Shown here piece by piece: positions 1 through 5,141 of a stretch of DNA of 5,524 bases; the first letter of the stretch is position 1; each line of letters begins with the position of its first letter. The stretch is from the NCBI GenBank assembly GCA_025357175.1, contig JANXPS010000016.1, forward strand, positions 1-5,524. The letters run 5' to 3'. This DNA comes from Deltaproteobacteria bacterium (GTDB lineage: Bacteria > Desulfobacterota > Deferrimicrobia > Deferrimicrobiales > Deferrimicrobiaceae). The translations under genes were made by a program, and so were the position numbers. Below the pieces are notes generated by a model that saw only the letters and a list, made by a program, of their open reading frames with translations, was not told the DNA's origin and made no database searches.

Positions 1-811
1 GTTCGGCGAACCACAGCTCGACCATGACGAAGGCGACGAGCGCCAGGATCGCGACCGCCGCCAGTACCAGGATGAAGGTGGACTGGAACCAGTCTTCGCG
101 CTGCCCCTTGTCGAGGATGATCTGGAGGCAGCCGACCCACACCACCAGCAGCGAGATGCCCCACCGGTCGGGCTTCGTCTTAACGGCGTCGCGGATGTAG
201 TGGGGGTCCCGGATGAAGAGCGAGATCATGTAGATCGCGAACAGGCCGATCGGGATGTTGATGTAGAAGATCCATCGCCACGACATCATGTCGGTGATAT
301 AGCCGCCCATCAGCGGCCCCGCAATCGGGCCGAACATGGCGCCGATGCCGAACAGCGCCATCGCCATGCCGTGCTCCCGCGGAGGGAACGTCTCGAGCAG
401 GACCGATTGGGACATCGGCTGCAGCCCTCCTCCGCCGATCCCCTGCAGCACGCGGAAGAAGATGAGCATGCCGAGCGACTGGGAGGCACCGCACATGAGC
501 GAGGCGAAGGTGAAGAGGGAGACCGAGAAGATCATGTAGCGCTTCCGGCCGAAAGTGCGCCCGAGCCACCCGGTCATCGGGATGACGACCGCGTTGGAGA
601 CGAGGTAGGAGGTGAGCACCCAGGCCGATTCGTCGATGCCCGCGGAGAGCGAGCCGCGGATGTGGTCGAGCGAGACGTTTGCGACGCTGGTGTCGATGAT
701 CTCGATCAGCGTAGGGAGCATCACGGTGAGCGCGATGATCCACTTGTTGCCCTGCATCGCCGCGTACGCGTTGCCGAGCCGTCCCCCGCCGTTTCCGTTT
801 CCGTTGCTCAC
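1..811 (-). CDS. emrB: EmrB/QacA-type DHA2 multidrug efflux transporter, 5' part (partial)
   Basis: Inner-membrane proton-driven drug exporter of the major facilitator superfamily, DHA2 (14-helix) family; with EmrA and a TolC-like channel it would expel hydrophobic compounds across both membranes. The window holds the first 270 codons; family members are about 500 residues, so roughly the C-terminal half lies beyond the left edge. Visible motifs: LDTSV-like 'IIDTSVANVSL' in helix 1 (residues 38-48), MFS motif A 'GWLGRTFGRKR' (81-91), motif B 'FRVLQGIGGGG' (119-129), antiporter motif C around 'GIGAMFGPIAGPLMGG' (155-170), then 'WRWIFYINIPIG' (178-189). About eight hydrophobic helices are covered. 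The GTG start at 811-809 lies 6 bp after the emrA stop and has no clear Shine-Dalgarno, suggesting translational coupling. An ATG 18 codons further in (757-755) is the alternative start and also lacks a ribosome site. The N-terminus before helix 1 is Gly/Asn-rich. Family assignment is firm; substrate is unknown. Confidence 0.95.
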   Translation of the reverse strand, partial: MSNGNGNGGGRLGNAYAAMQGNKWIIALTVMLPTLIEIIDTSVANVSLDHIRGSLSAGIDESAWVLTSYLVSNAVVIPMTGWLGRTFGRKRYMIFSVSLFTFASLMCGASQSLGMLIFFRVLQGIGGGGLQPMSQSVLLETFPPREHGMAMALFGIGAMFGPIAGPLMGGYITDMMSWRWIFYINIPIGLFAIYMISLFIRDPHYIRDAVKTKPDRWGISLLVVWVGCLQIILDKGQREDWFQSTFILVLAAVAILALVAFVMVELWFAE

Positions 812-817
812 GAGGGG

Positions 818-2080
818 TTACTTGACGAGCACCGTCGGAACGACCGACATGCCGATCCGGAGAAGGTGGCCGGGGTCCTCTCCCGGGTCGAGGACGATCT
901 TGACCGGCACGCGCTGGACCACCTTGACGTAGTTGCCGGTGGCGTTTTCGGGCGGGACGAGGGAGAACGCCGAGCCGGTTCCCGCCATGATGCTGTCGAC
1001 CCTGCCCGAAAATTCGCTGCCCCGGTGGCTGTCGGGAACGATCTTCACGCGTTGCCCGGGTTGTATGCTGCCGACCTGCGTCTCTTTGAAGTTGGCGACG
1101 ATCCAGACGTTGTCGAGCGCCGTCACGGCCATCAACGGCTGCCCCGGCGCCACGACCTGCCCGAGTTCGACGTTTTTACGGGTGATGAAGCCGTCCGCTG
1201 GCGCCACGAGGTCGGTGTAGCGCCGGTTGAGCCTGGCTTCGTCCAGCACCGTCCGGCGCTGGGCGATGCCCGCCTCCTGCTGGGCGACCCGCGCCCGCCG
1301 CTGGTCGATGACGGAGCCGACCTGCGCCGTGCGCGCCTCCTTCTGGGCGATCACCGCCTCGCGCTGCGAAACAAGCGCCTGCTGCGTCGGTACGGCGGCT
1401 TCGGCGATCCGCAGCTCTTCCCTGGCGAGCGACTCCTGCGCCCGGGCGACGTCGAGCGCGGTCTGCGCCTTCTCGTTTCGCTCGCGGCTGACGGCCCCCC
1501 GGTCGAAAAGCGCTTTTGCGCGATCTGCGTCGCGGACCGCCTGCGCGAGCTGTGCCGACGCCAGCGTGATCTTCGTCTTCGAAGCGTCGATCGCGATCCG
1601 GGCCTGCGAGAGCTGCGACTTCGAGGCGTCGAGGTCTCGCCGGGCCGCGTCGGCATCTCGCCGGGCCGCGTTGAGGTCGGCTCCCGCAGCGGCCACGTCC
1701 GATTTCGCGGCCGTGATCTCGGCCGCGGCGATATTGATGCCCGACTGCGCCCCGGACTCGCGCAAGGCGTAAGGTTCGGCGTCGATCCGGAGCAGCACGT
1801 CGCCTTTTTTGACGGGCTGGTTGTCGCCGACGAGCAATTGCGCGACCGTGCCGGGAATCCGCGAGGAGACGACGTGGATGGGCCCGTCGACGAAGGCGTC
1901 GTCCGTGTCGATGTGCGTCTGTTTGTACAGCCAGTAGCCGACGCCCGTGCCCACGACCAGCAGGGTGACGATCGCGAAAGTCGCGAGCGCCTGGCGCTTC
2001 CGGGATGGTTTCGCTCCGCCGTTGCCGTTCCCGGTCGTGTCCGTCGTATTCGGTTCACTGCCCATCGGTTCCGCCGCCAT
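818..2080 (-). CDS. emrA: EmrA-like HlyD-family membrane fusion protein of a multidrug efflux pump
   Basis: Periplasmic adaptor that links the EmrB-type inner-membrane transporter to an outer-membrane channel; 420 residues against about 390 for E. coli EmrA. Order of parts: Gly/Asn-rich cytoplasmic tail (1-30), one transmembrane helix (about 33-52), first half of a biotinyl-lipoyl domain (about 66-100, 'VSSRIPGTVAQLLV' then 'VKKGDVLLRID'), long Ala/Arg/Gln-rich coiled-coil hairpin (about 107-283), second lipoyl half (about 288-320, 'LVAPADGFITRKNVELGQVV'), and beta-barrel (about 322-420). The C-terminal 'GTGSAFSLVPPENATGNYVK' (367-386) is characteristic of EmrA. The ATG at 2080 is chosen because GGAGG sits 5 bp upstream; the reading frame stays open to 2356, but that part overlaps epmA in another frame and encodes nothing adaptor-like. 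It starts 28 bp after epmA and ends 6 bp before the transporter, so all three probably share a transcript. The coiled coil contains visible 21-bp-phased DNA repeats. Confidence 0.95.
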   Translation of the reverse strand: MAAEPMGSEPNTTDTTGNGNGGAKPSRKRQALATFAIVTLLVVGTGVGYWLYKQTHIDTDDAFVDGPIHVVSSRIPGTVAQLLVGDNQPVKKGDVLLRIDAEPYALRESGAQSGINIAAAEITAAKSDVAAAGADLNAARRDADAARRDLDASKSQLSQARIAIDASKTKITLASAQLAQAVRDADRAKALFDRGAVSRERNEKAQTALDVARAQESLAREELRIAEAAVPTQQALVSQREAVIAQKEARTAQVGSVIDQRRARVAQQEAGIAQRRTVLDEARLNRRYTDLVAPADGFITRKNVELGQVVAPGQPLMAVTALDNVWIVANFKETQVGSIQPGQRVKIVPDSHRGSEFSGRVDSIMAGTGSAFSLVPPENATGNYVKVVQRVPVKIVLDPGEDPGHLLRIGMSVVPTVLVK

Positions 2081-2092
2081 GGTGCCCTCCAA
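2081..2092 (-). promoter_or_regulatory. Shine-Dalgarno of emrA
   Basis: On the minus strand GGAGG precedes GCACC and the ATG at 2080, a 5-bp spacing. This site decides the emrA start and rejects the longer open frame that overlaps epmA. No convincing promoter was seen in the 28-bp epmA-emrA gap, which fits read-through from epmA. Confidence 0.8.
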
Positions 2093-2108
2093 CCCGAAAG
2101 AATACCAT

Positions 2109-3143
2109 TTACCTGTAAGATACATCCGCAATGTCGTTTCTGCCGAGCAGCAGCATGACCAGCCGGTCCAGCCCCAGCGCCGCCCCGGAGCAGGGGGGAA
2201 GCCCCATTCGCAGGGCGTCGAGGAAGTCGGGATCGACCGGCAGCGCCTCGCCGCACTTCTCCCGGTGCGCGGCCGAGAGTTCCAGCAGTCGCGCCTCTTG
2301 CTCGGCCGGGTCGGTGAGTTCCTCGTACCCGTTGACCAGCTCGATGCCGCAGACATACCCCTCGAATCGTTCGGAGATCGCCGGATCGTTCGCTCGCCGT
2401 TTCGCCATCGCCGCCAGTTCCGCCGGAAAGCCGGTGAGAAAGCAGGCCCCTTTCGCCGACAGCGCCGGTTCGATCACGTCGACATAAGCCCGGAAGAACA
2501 GATCCTCCCAGTCCTCGCCCGTCCCCGGGCGGAACCCGCGCGACTCGAGCGCCTTCCGCAAGCCGGTCTCGTCGGTCGCGGAAACGCCCAGCGACGATTC
2601 GAACGCCTCCGTCAGTTCCCACCTTTTCCAGGGAGCGTCCAGCGGGACCGTTTCGTCTCCGCGGACGATCTCCGTCCGCCCGCCGATGGCCCCGGAAAGA
2701 TCCCGCGCCAGTTCCTCGACGTCGCGCATGACATCCCCGGCCGTCCCCCCCACCCGGTACCACTCGAGCATCGTGAACTCGGGGCAGTGCAGTGGGGAGC
2801 CTTCGCGGTCGCGGAAAACCTTGCCGAGGTAGAAGATGTCGCCCGATCCGGCCGCGATCAATTTCTTCATCGAAAGTTCGGGGGAGGTGTGGAGATAGAA
2901 GGGACGCCTCCGTTCCGACGCGTCGGCAATCGTCACCGGATAGACGTTGGGATCGATGTTCGGGTACGGGAGGGCGGCCGGCGTATCGACTTCGAGAAAA
3001 CCGCGCGTCCGGAAGAAGGCGCGCGTCAGGTCGAGGCATTCCGCCCTCCGGCGAAGCAGCTTCCAGGGCAGTTCGCCCGAGGCGAGGCGCCGCCAGGTGG
3101 GGTTCGCGATCCCCTTGTCGTTCTGAAATTGATTTTCCGGCAT
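2109..3143 (-). CDS. epmA: EF-P--(R)-beta-lysine ligase (EpmA/PoxA/GenX/YjeA)
   Basis: Class II lysyl-tRNA-synthetase paralogue that activates (R)-beta-lysine with ATP and attaches it to the conserved lysine of elongation factor P, helping ribosomes pass polyproline stretches. It has 344 residues (E. coli EpmA is 325) and lacks the N-terminal OB-fold anticodon-binding domain of true LysRS. Visible motifs: motif 1 'RTRGFLEVDTP' (45-55), 'HTSPELSMKKL' (85-95), motif 2 from 'VFRDREG' to 'CPEFTMLEWYR' (109-130), 'GIELVNGYEEL' (266-276), and motif 3 'CSGAALGLDRLVMLLLG' (318-334). The ATG is fixed because an in-frame TAA lies only 9 bp upstream (3155-3153), yet no Shine-Dalgarno is visible. It is first in a probable operon with emrA and the emrB-like gene; efp and epmB (lysine 2,3-aminomutase) are not in the window. 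A short mis-annotated LysRS is the alternative, but length and the EpmA-like 'CPEFTMLEWYR' and 'CSGAALG' favour EpmA. Confidence 0.93.
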   Translation of the reverse strand: MPENQFQNDKGIANPTWRRLASGELPWKLLRRRAECLDLTRAFFRTRGFLEVDTPAALPYPNIDPNVYPVTIADASERRRPFYLHTSPELSMKKLIAAGSGDIFYLGKVFRDREGSPLHCPEFTMLEWYRVGGTAGDVMRDVEELARDLSGAIGGRTEIVRGDETVPLDAPWKRWELTEAFESSLGVSATDETGLRKALESRGFRPGTGEDWEDLFFRAYVDVIEPALSAKGACFLTGFPAELAAMAKRRANDPAISERFEGYVCGIELVNGYEELTDPAEQEARLLELSAAHREKCGEALPVDPDFLDALRMGLPPCSGAALGLDRLVMLLLGRNDIADVSYR

Positions 3144-3219
3144 GGCACCAGTTTATCAGGAATCCGGCGCCGGCCGTACCGCCGGCCCGGCGAGCCATCG
3201 TTTTCTTGCAAAAGCCGGG

Positions 3220-3246
3220 TTGTCCGGTGTCCGGAAGGGGTATCAT
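3220..3246 (+). promoter_or_regulatory. Candidate sigma-70-type promoter of gdhA with an inverted repeat in the spacer
   Basis: TTGTCC (3220-3225, 4/6 to TTGACA) and TATCAT (3241-3246, 5/6 to TATAAT) are separated by 15 bp, shorter than the ideal 17. The spacer region carries TCCGG-TGT-CCGGA (3223-3235), a perfect 5-bp-arm inverted repeat that could be an operator or chance in GC-rich DNA. Transcription would begin near 3253, leaving a leader of about 25 nt. The promoter assignment is inference. Confidence 0.35.
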
Positions 3247-3264
3247 TTAACGAGCTTTTCCAAC

Positions 3265-3270
3265 AGGAGG
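3265..3270 (+). promoter_or_regulatory. Shine-Dalgarno of gdhA
   Basis: Perfect AGGAGG, 7 bp before the ATG at 3278, which fixes the gdhA start and predicts strong translation. Confidence 0.9.
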
Positions 3271-3277
3271 GCCGAGG

Positions 3278-4552
3278 ATGCCGTTTTCGAAACAGGGGAC
3301 CGATACCGAGGGGCGGTCAGCGCTCAAGGAGGCCCAGACCCAGCTCGACCGGGCAGCGGAACTTTTGTCGCTCGACCCGAATCTGGCCGAACGGCTGCGC
3401 CATGCGAAGCGGTCGCTGATTGTCGCCGTCCCGGTCCGGATGGACGACGGGCATGTCACGTCGTTCACCGGCTATCGCGTGCAGCACAACGTCACGCTGG
3501 GGCCGGGCAAGGGGGGCATCCGGTATGCCCCTTCCGTCAACCTCGAGGAAGTGACGGCGCTCTCGATGTGGATGACGTGGAAGTGCGCGTTGATGAACAT
3601 CCCGTTCGGCGGCGCAAAAGGCGGCATCTGCTGCGACGCGACGAAAATGTCGCGGGGCGAACTTCAGCGGATGACCCGGCGTTTCACCTTCGAGATCTTC
3701 AACTTTATCGGCCCCGACAAGGACATCCCCGCGCCGGACATGTACACCAACGAGCAGACGATGGCGTGGATCATGGATACGTACTCGACGCAGGTGGGCC
3801 ACTCGGTGCCCGGCGTCGTGACGGGCAAGCCGGCGGTCATCGGTGGATCGGTCGGGCGCCGGGAAGCGACGGGAGGCGGGCTCGTCAACCTGATCATGTC
3901 GGCCCTCGAGCACCTCGGCCTCGAGCCGGGAAAGATGACCGCGGTCGTCCAGGGATTCGGCAACGTCGGTTCCGTCGCGGCACAGGAACTCTCGAGGCGG
4001 GGCGTCAGGATCCTCGCGGTCAGCGACGTGGATGGCGGCGTCTACAACAAGGCCGGGCTCGACATCGACGCGCTGATCCACCACGTCGAGTGGAAGCAGC
4101 CGGTCACCGCGTTCTCGGGCGGCGAGCCGGTGACGAATGCCGCGATTCTCGAAATCCCGTGCGACATCCTGGTGCCGGCGGCGACGTCCGGGCAGATCAC
4201 GGCCGAAAACGCGCCGCGAATCGATTGCCGTATCCTGGCCGAAGGGGCGAACGGCCCCACCACGCTCGAGGCGGACAGGATTCTCGAGGACCGGGGCGTC
4301 TTCCTGATCCCCGACATCCTGGGCAACGCGGGCGGCGTCACCGTTTCCTATTTCGAGTGGGTGCAGGACTCGCAGCAATATTTCTGGGATATGTCCGAGA
4401 TCCAGGGCCGGCTCGAAAAGATCATGAAGCGGGCGTTCGCCGAGGTCATGGCGCTTTCGGCGGAAAAGAAGGTGGGGCACCGGATGGCCGCGCTGATGAT
4501 CGGCATCTCGCGGGTAGCCGAGGCCATGCGCCTCCGCGGCCTCTACCCGTAA
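3278..4552 (+). CDS. gdhA: Glutamate dehydrogenase (Glu/Leu/Phe/Val dehydrogenase family)
   Basis: Cytosolic enzyme that interconverts glutamate and 2-oxoglutarate plus ammonia with NAD(P), linking carbon and nitrogen metabolism. Its 424 residues match the short hexameric GDH class (about 415-450) rather than leucine or phenylalanine dehydrogenases (about 360). Substrate domain: 'LGPGKGGIRYAPSV' (74-87, substrate-binding lysine K78), 'IPFGGAKGGI' (108-117, catalytic lysine K114) and 'PAPDMYTNE' (151-159, catalytic aspartate D154). Nucleotide domain: Rossmann glycine motif 'VQGFGNVGSVAA' (224-235), with 'AVSDVDGGVYN' (247-257) at the end of beta-2. The late motifs 'AEGANGPTT' (321-329) and 'ILGNAGGVTVSYFEWVQ' (347-363) are typical of GDH. 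Cofactor preference cannot be settled by eye. It has its own leader and perfect Shine-Dalgarno, is divergent from epmA, and is followed by about 590 bp of non-coding DNA, so it is probably monocistronic. No clear intrinsic terminator follows it. Confidence 0.96.
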   Translation: MPFSKQGTDTEGRSALKEAQTQLDRAAELLSLDPNLAERLRHAKRSLIVAVPVRMDDGHVTSFTGYRVQHNVTLGPGKGGIRYAPSVNLEEVTALSMWMTWKCALMNIPFGGAKGGICCDATKMSRGELQRMTRRFTFEIFNFIGPDKDIPAPDMYTNEQTMAWIMDTYSTQVGHSVPGVVTGKPAVIGGSVGRREATGGGLVNLIMSALEHLGLEPGKMTAVVQGFGNVGSVAAQELSRRGVRILAVSDVDGGVYNKAGLDIDALIHHVEWKQPVTAFSGGEPVTNAAILEIPCDILVPAATSGQITAENAPRIDCRILAEGANGPTTLEADRILEDRGVFLIPDILGNAGGVTVSYFEWVQDSQQYFWDMSEIQGRLEKIMKRAFAEVMALSAEKKVGHRMAALMIGISRVAEAMRLRGLYP

Positions 4553-4630
4553 TCCTGCGCAGCGAATCCACGGGCGGGCGGGGCGGCAACACCTCGCGTA
4601 ACATCGCGTCACGGTAGTCCACTGACTGCT
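4553..4630. other. Non-coding spacer downstream of gdhA
   Basis: No gene and no hairpin followed by a T-run is seen. It contains a G-rich tract at 4570-4581 and a weak CGCG-TAACAT-CGCG stem near 4594-4607. The 11-mer CCTGCGCAGCG just after the gdhA stop (4554-4564) recurs exactly at 4864-4874 inside the adjacent repeat element. That recurrence may be chance or may mean that element-related sequence extends closer to gdhA. Confidence 0.4.
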
Positions 4631-4660
4631 CGGCCCAAAGCTCCCCGGCTAGCGCCACGC
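4631..4660 (+). repeat. Left terminal inverted repeat of the palindromic element
   Basis: Pairs with 5058-5087 at 28/30 positions; the two mismatches fall at 4638-4639. Similarity stops abruptly outside 4631, which sets the element boundary. Just inside, 4661-4665 (GGGGG) faces C/T-rich 5046-5057 with only partial complementarity. Confidence 0.8.
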
Positions 4661-4691
4661 GGGGGCTCCCTTCCCGGGGGACGTCTTGCTC

Positions 4692-4705
4692 ACCCATCCA
4701 TGGGT
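4692..4705. repeat. Hairpin with TCCA loop (unit B)
   Basis: ACCCA-TCCA-TGGGT, a 5-bp stem with a TCCA tetraloop, preceded by CTTGCTC. The same arrangement occurs inverted at 4966-4989 with a different but still complementary stem. Confidence 0.65.
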
Positions 4706-4747
4706 TCGCTGCGACTCCATACCCCTCGCGGCGCCCGGCTCACGCTC

Positions 4748-4760
4748 GGACATCCTGTCC
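4748..4760. repeat. Small hairpin with TCC loop
   Basis: GGACA-TCC-TGTCC, 5-bp stem, followed by TCGCT. The neighbouring hairpin at 4692-4705 is also followed by TCGCT, suggesting degenerate copies of one repeat unit. Confidence 0.5.
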
Positions 4761-4765
4761 TCGCT

Positions 4766-4777
4766 GCCGCCGGCGGC
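4766..4777. repeat. Perfect 12-bp palindrome
   Basis: GCCGCCGGCGGC is its own reverse complement and lies between the hairpins at 4748-4760 and 4792-4809. In such GC-rich sequence it may be partly fortuitous. Confidence 0.4.
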
Positions 4778-4791
4778 CTCCGCTCACTGCC

Positions 4792-4809
4792 GGCGCCATC
4801 CATGGCGCC
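4792..4809. repeat. Hairpin GGCGCCA-TCCA-TGGCGCC (unit D)
   Basis: Seven-bp stem with a TCCA tetraloop. An almost identical hairpin with loop GGGA (TCCC on the other strand) is at 4920-4937, forming an inverted pair within the element. Confidence 0.7.
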
Positions 4810-4863
4810 TGATCCTCGCTACTCGCTCGGTGTTCCCGGATCCATGATCGTCGCCCTTCCCGG

Positions 4864-4881
4864 CCTGCGCAGCGGCGCAGG
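4864..4881. repeat. Hairpin CCTGCGC-AGCG-GCGCAGG near the centre of the element
   Basis: Seven-bp stem with an AGCG tetraloop near the middle of the nested inverted repeats. It is followed by a GCCCC/GGGGC stem (4884-4899). Its left arm and loop repeat the 11-mer found at 4554-4564. Confidence 0.6.
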
Positions 4882-4919
4882 GTGCCCCTTTCCGGGGGCG
4901 TGTGCCCCGAGCGGTTTTG

Positions 4920-4937
4920 GGCGCCAGGGATGGCGCC
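4920..4937. repeat. Hairpin GGCGCCA-GGGA-TGGCGCC (unit D')
   Basis: Inverted copy of the hairpin at 4792-4809: the stem is identical and the loop differs by one base when read on the opposite strand. Confidence 0.7.
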
Positions 4938-4965
4938 GCGAGCCTGGGCACCCGAGGCGCAGGGA

Positions 4966-4989
4966 GGGCATGGATGCCCGAGCAAGCCG
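4966..4989. repeat. Inverted unit B' with TGGA-loop hairpin
   Basis: GGGCA-TGGA-TGCCC (4966-4979) followed by GAGCAAGCCG. Read on the minus strand it matches 4682-4705: the flanking CTTGCTC and the CATCCATG core are conserved, while the outer stem bases differ yet still pair. Confidence 0.65.
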
Positions 4990-5057
4990 TACCACGGAAA
5001 GGGGTACCTGAGACGCGGAGCGGGACGGACTCATGGCGACGATCTCCCCCCCCCTCT

Positions 5058-5087
5058 GCGTGGCGCTAGCCGGGGAGCCATGGGCCG
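5058..5087 (-). repeat. Right terminal inverted repeat of the palindromic element
   Basis: Reverse-complement partner of 4631-4660 (28/30). It ends 12 bp before the TATAAT box of the aguB-like gene, so the element abuts that promoter and any -35 region would lie within this repeat. Confidence 0.8.
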
Positions 5088-5099
5088 CCCTTTCCGCGA

Positions 5100-5105
5100 T
5101 ATAAT
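5100..5105 (+). promoter_or_regulatory. Consensus -10 box (TATAAT) upstream of aguB
   Basis: Perfect TATAAT inside the only strongly A/T-rich patch of the region (about 5099-5120). Transcription would start near 5112, leaving about a 30-nt leader before the GTG. No recognisable -35 box is present at 16-18 bp upstream (that DNA belongs to the right terminal inverted repeat), and there is no TGn extension, so an activator may be needed. Confidence 0.5.
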
Positions 5106-5127
5106 AAAAAGTTATCTTATGCTGTCG

Positions 5128-5133
5128 AAGGAG
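5128..5133 (+). promoter_or_regulatory. Shine-Dalgarno of aguB
   Basis: AAGGAG, 8 bp before the GTG at 5142. It selects this GTG; the nearby ATG codons at 5119 and 5158 are out of frame with the conserved protein. Confidence 0.85.
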
Positions 5134-5141
5134 TTGATCGC

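Larger units (their letters stand above)
3144..3277. promoter_or_regulatory. Divergent intergenic region between epmA and gdhA
   Basis: This 134-bp stretch must hold the promoters of the leftward epmA operon and the rightward gdhA. Seen here: a GC-rich potential stem of two GCCGGC hexamers (3169-3174 and 3181-3186, loop CGTACC), a small A/T-rich patch at 3201-3211, and the gdhA promoter candidate near 3220-3246. Toward epmA the only -10-like hexamer is TAAACT (3155-3150 on the minus strand), immediately before the ATG and without a good -35 box. Confidence 0.5.
4631..5087. repeat. Non-coding palindromic repeat element with 30-bp terminal inverted repeats (MITE-like candidate)
   Basis: A 457-bp GC-rich block whose ends are inverted repeats: 4631-4660 matches the reverse complement of 5058-5087 at 28 of 30 positions, including an exact 21-nt core (4640-4660 / 5058-5078). 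Inside, further inverted pairs are nested in order: 4682-4705 with 4966-4989, 4725-4735 with 4932-4942 (11/11), and 4791-4809 with 4920-4938 (18/19). A looser pair, 4881-4893 with 4996-5008 (12/13), crosses this order. At least six short hairpins sit along it. Short open frames crossing it are Arg/Pro/Gly-rich, overlap on both strands and resemble no protein I recognise. There is no transposase and I could not see a target-site duplication, so mobility is inference. It could instead be a vertically inherited intergenic repeat or a structured RNA. A run of nine C lies at 5046-5054. Confidence 0.7.

Noticed and set aside
180..743. 187-codon minus-strand frame within the transporter gene
   Set aside because: Arg/His/Pro-rich out-of-frame reading; the GTG-initiated frame at 811 gives clear MFS motifs.
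200..2158. 652-codon plus-strand open frame antisense to emrA and the transporter gene
   Set aside because: It is highly charged and low-complexity (Asp/Arg/His-rich), mirrors the codons of two clearly recognisable genes, and has no ribosome site or family motif; typical of high-GC DNA.
2081..2356. 92-codon N-terminal extension of emrA
   Set aside because: It overlaps the epmA C-terminal coding region out of frame, encodes Cys/Trp/Arg-rich sequence unlike an adaptor, and a GGAGG site favours the ATG at 2080.
3143..3158. TGGCAC resembling a sigma-54 -24 element
   Set aside because: The GC expected 10 bp downstream is absent and the site overlaps the epmA start codon.
3169..3186. GCCGGC/GCCGGC stem as an intrinsic terminator
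   Set aside because: No T-run follows on either strand and it lies between two divergent gene starts, where no terminator is expected.
1351..3246. 631-codon minus-strand frame across epmA and emrA
   Set aside because: Arg/Ser/Pro-rich shadow overlapping two well-supported genes in another frame.
4570..4581. Possible G-quadruplex downstream of gdhA
   Set aside because: Only three runs of three or more G plus a GG are present, so a canonical four-tract motif is missing.
3317..4612. 431-codon minus-strand frame antisense to gdhA
   Set aside because: Composition is that of a complement shadow; gdhA has all catalytic motifs on the plus strand.
4700..5011. 103-codon plus-strand frame and overlapping frames at 4740-4985 (minus), 4819-5418 (minus) and 4882-5145 (plus) in the gap
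   Set aside because: All are Arg/Pro/Gly-rich, overlap one another on both strands inside the palindromic element, and lack ribosome sites or recognisable similarity; the frame at 4819-5418 also runs antisense into aguB.
4622..5097. Target-site duplication flanking the palindromic element
   Set aside because: The bases outside 4631 and 5087 were compared by eye and share no convincing direct repeat, so recent transposition cannot be claimed.
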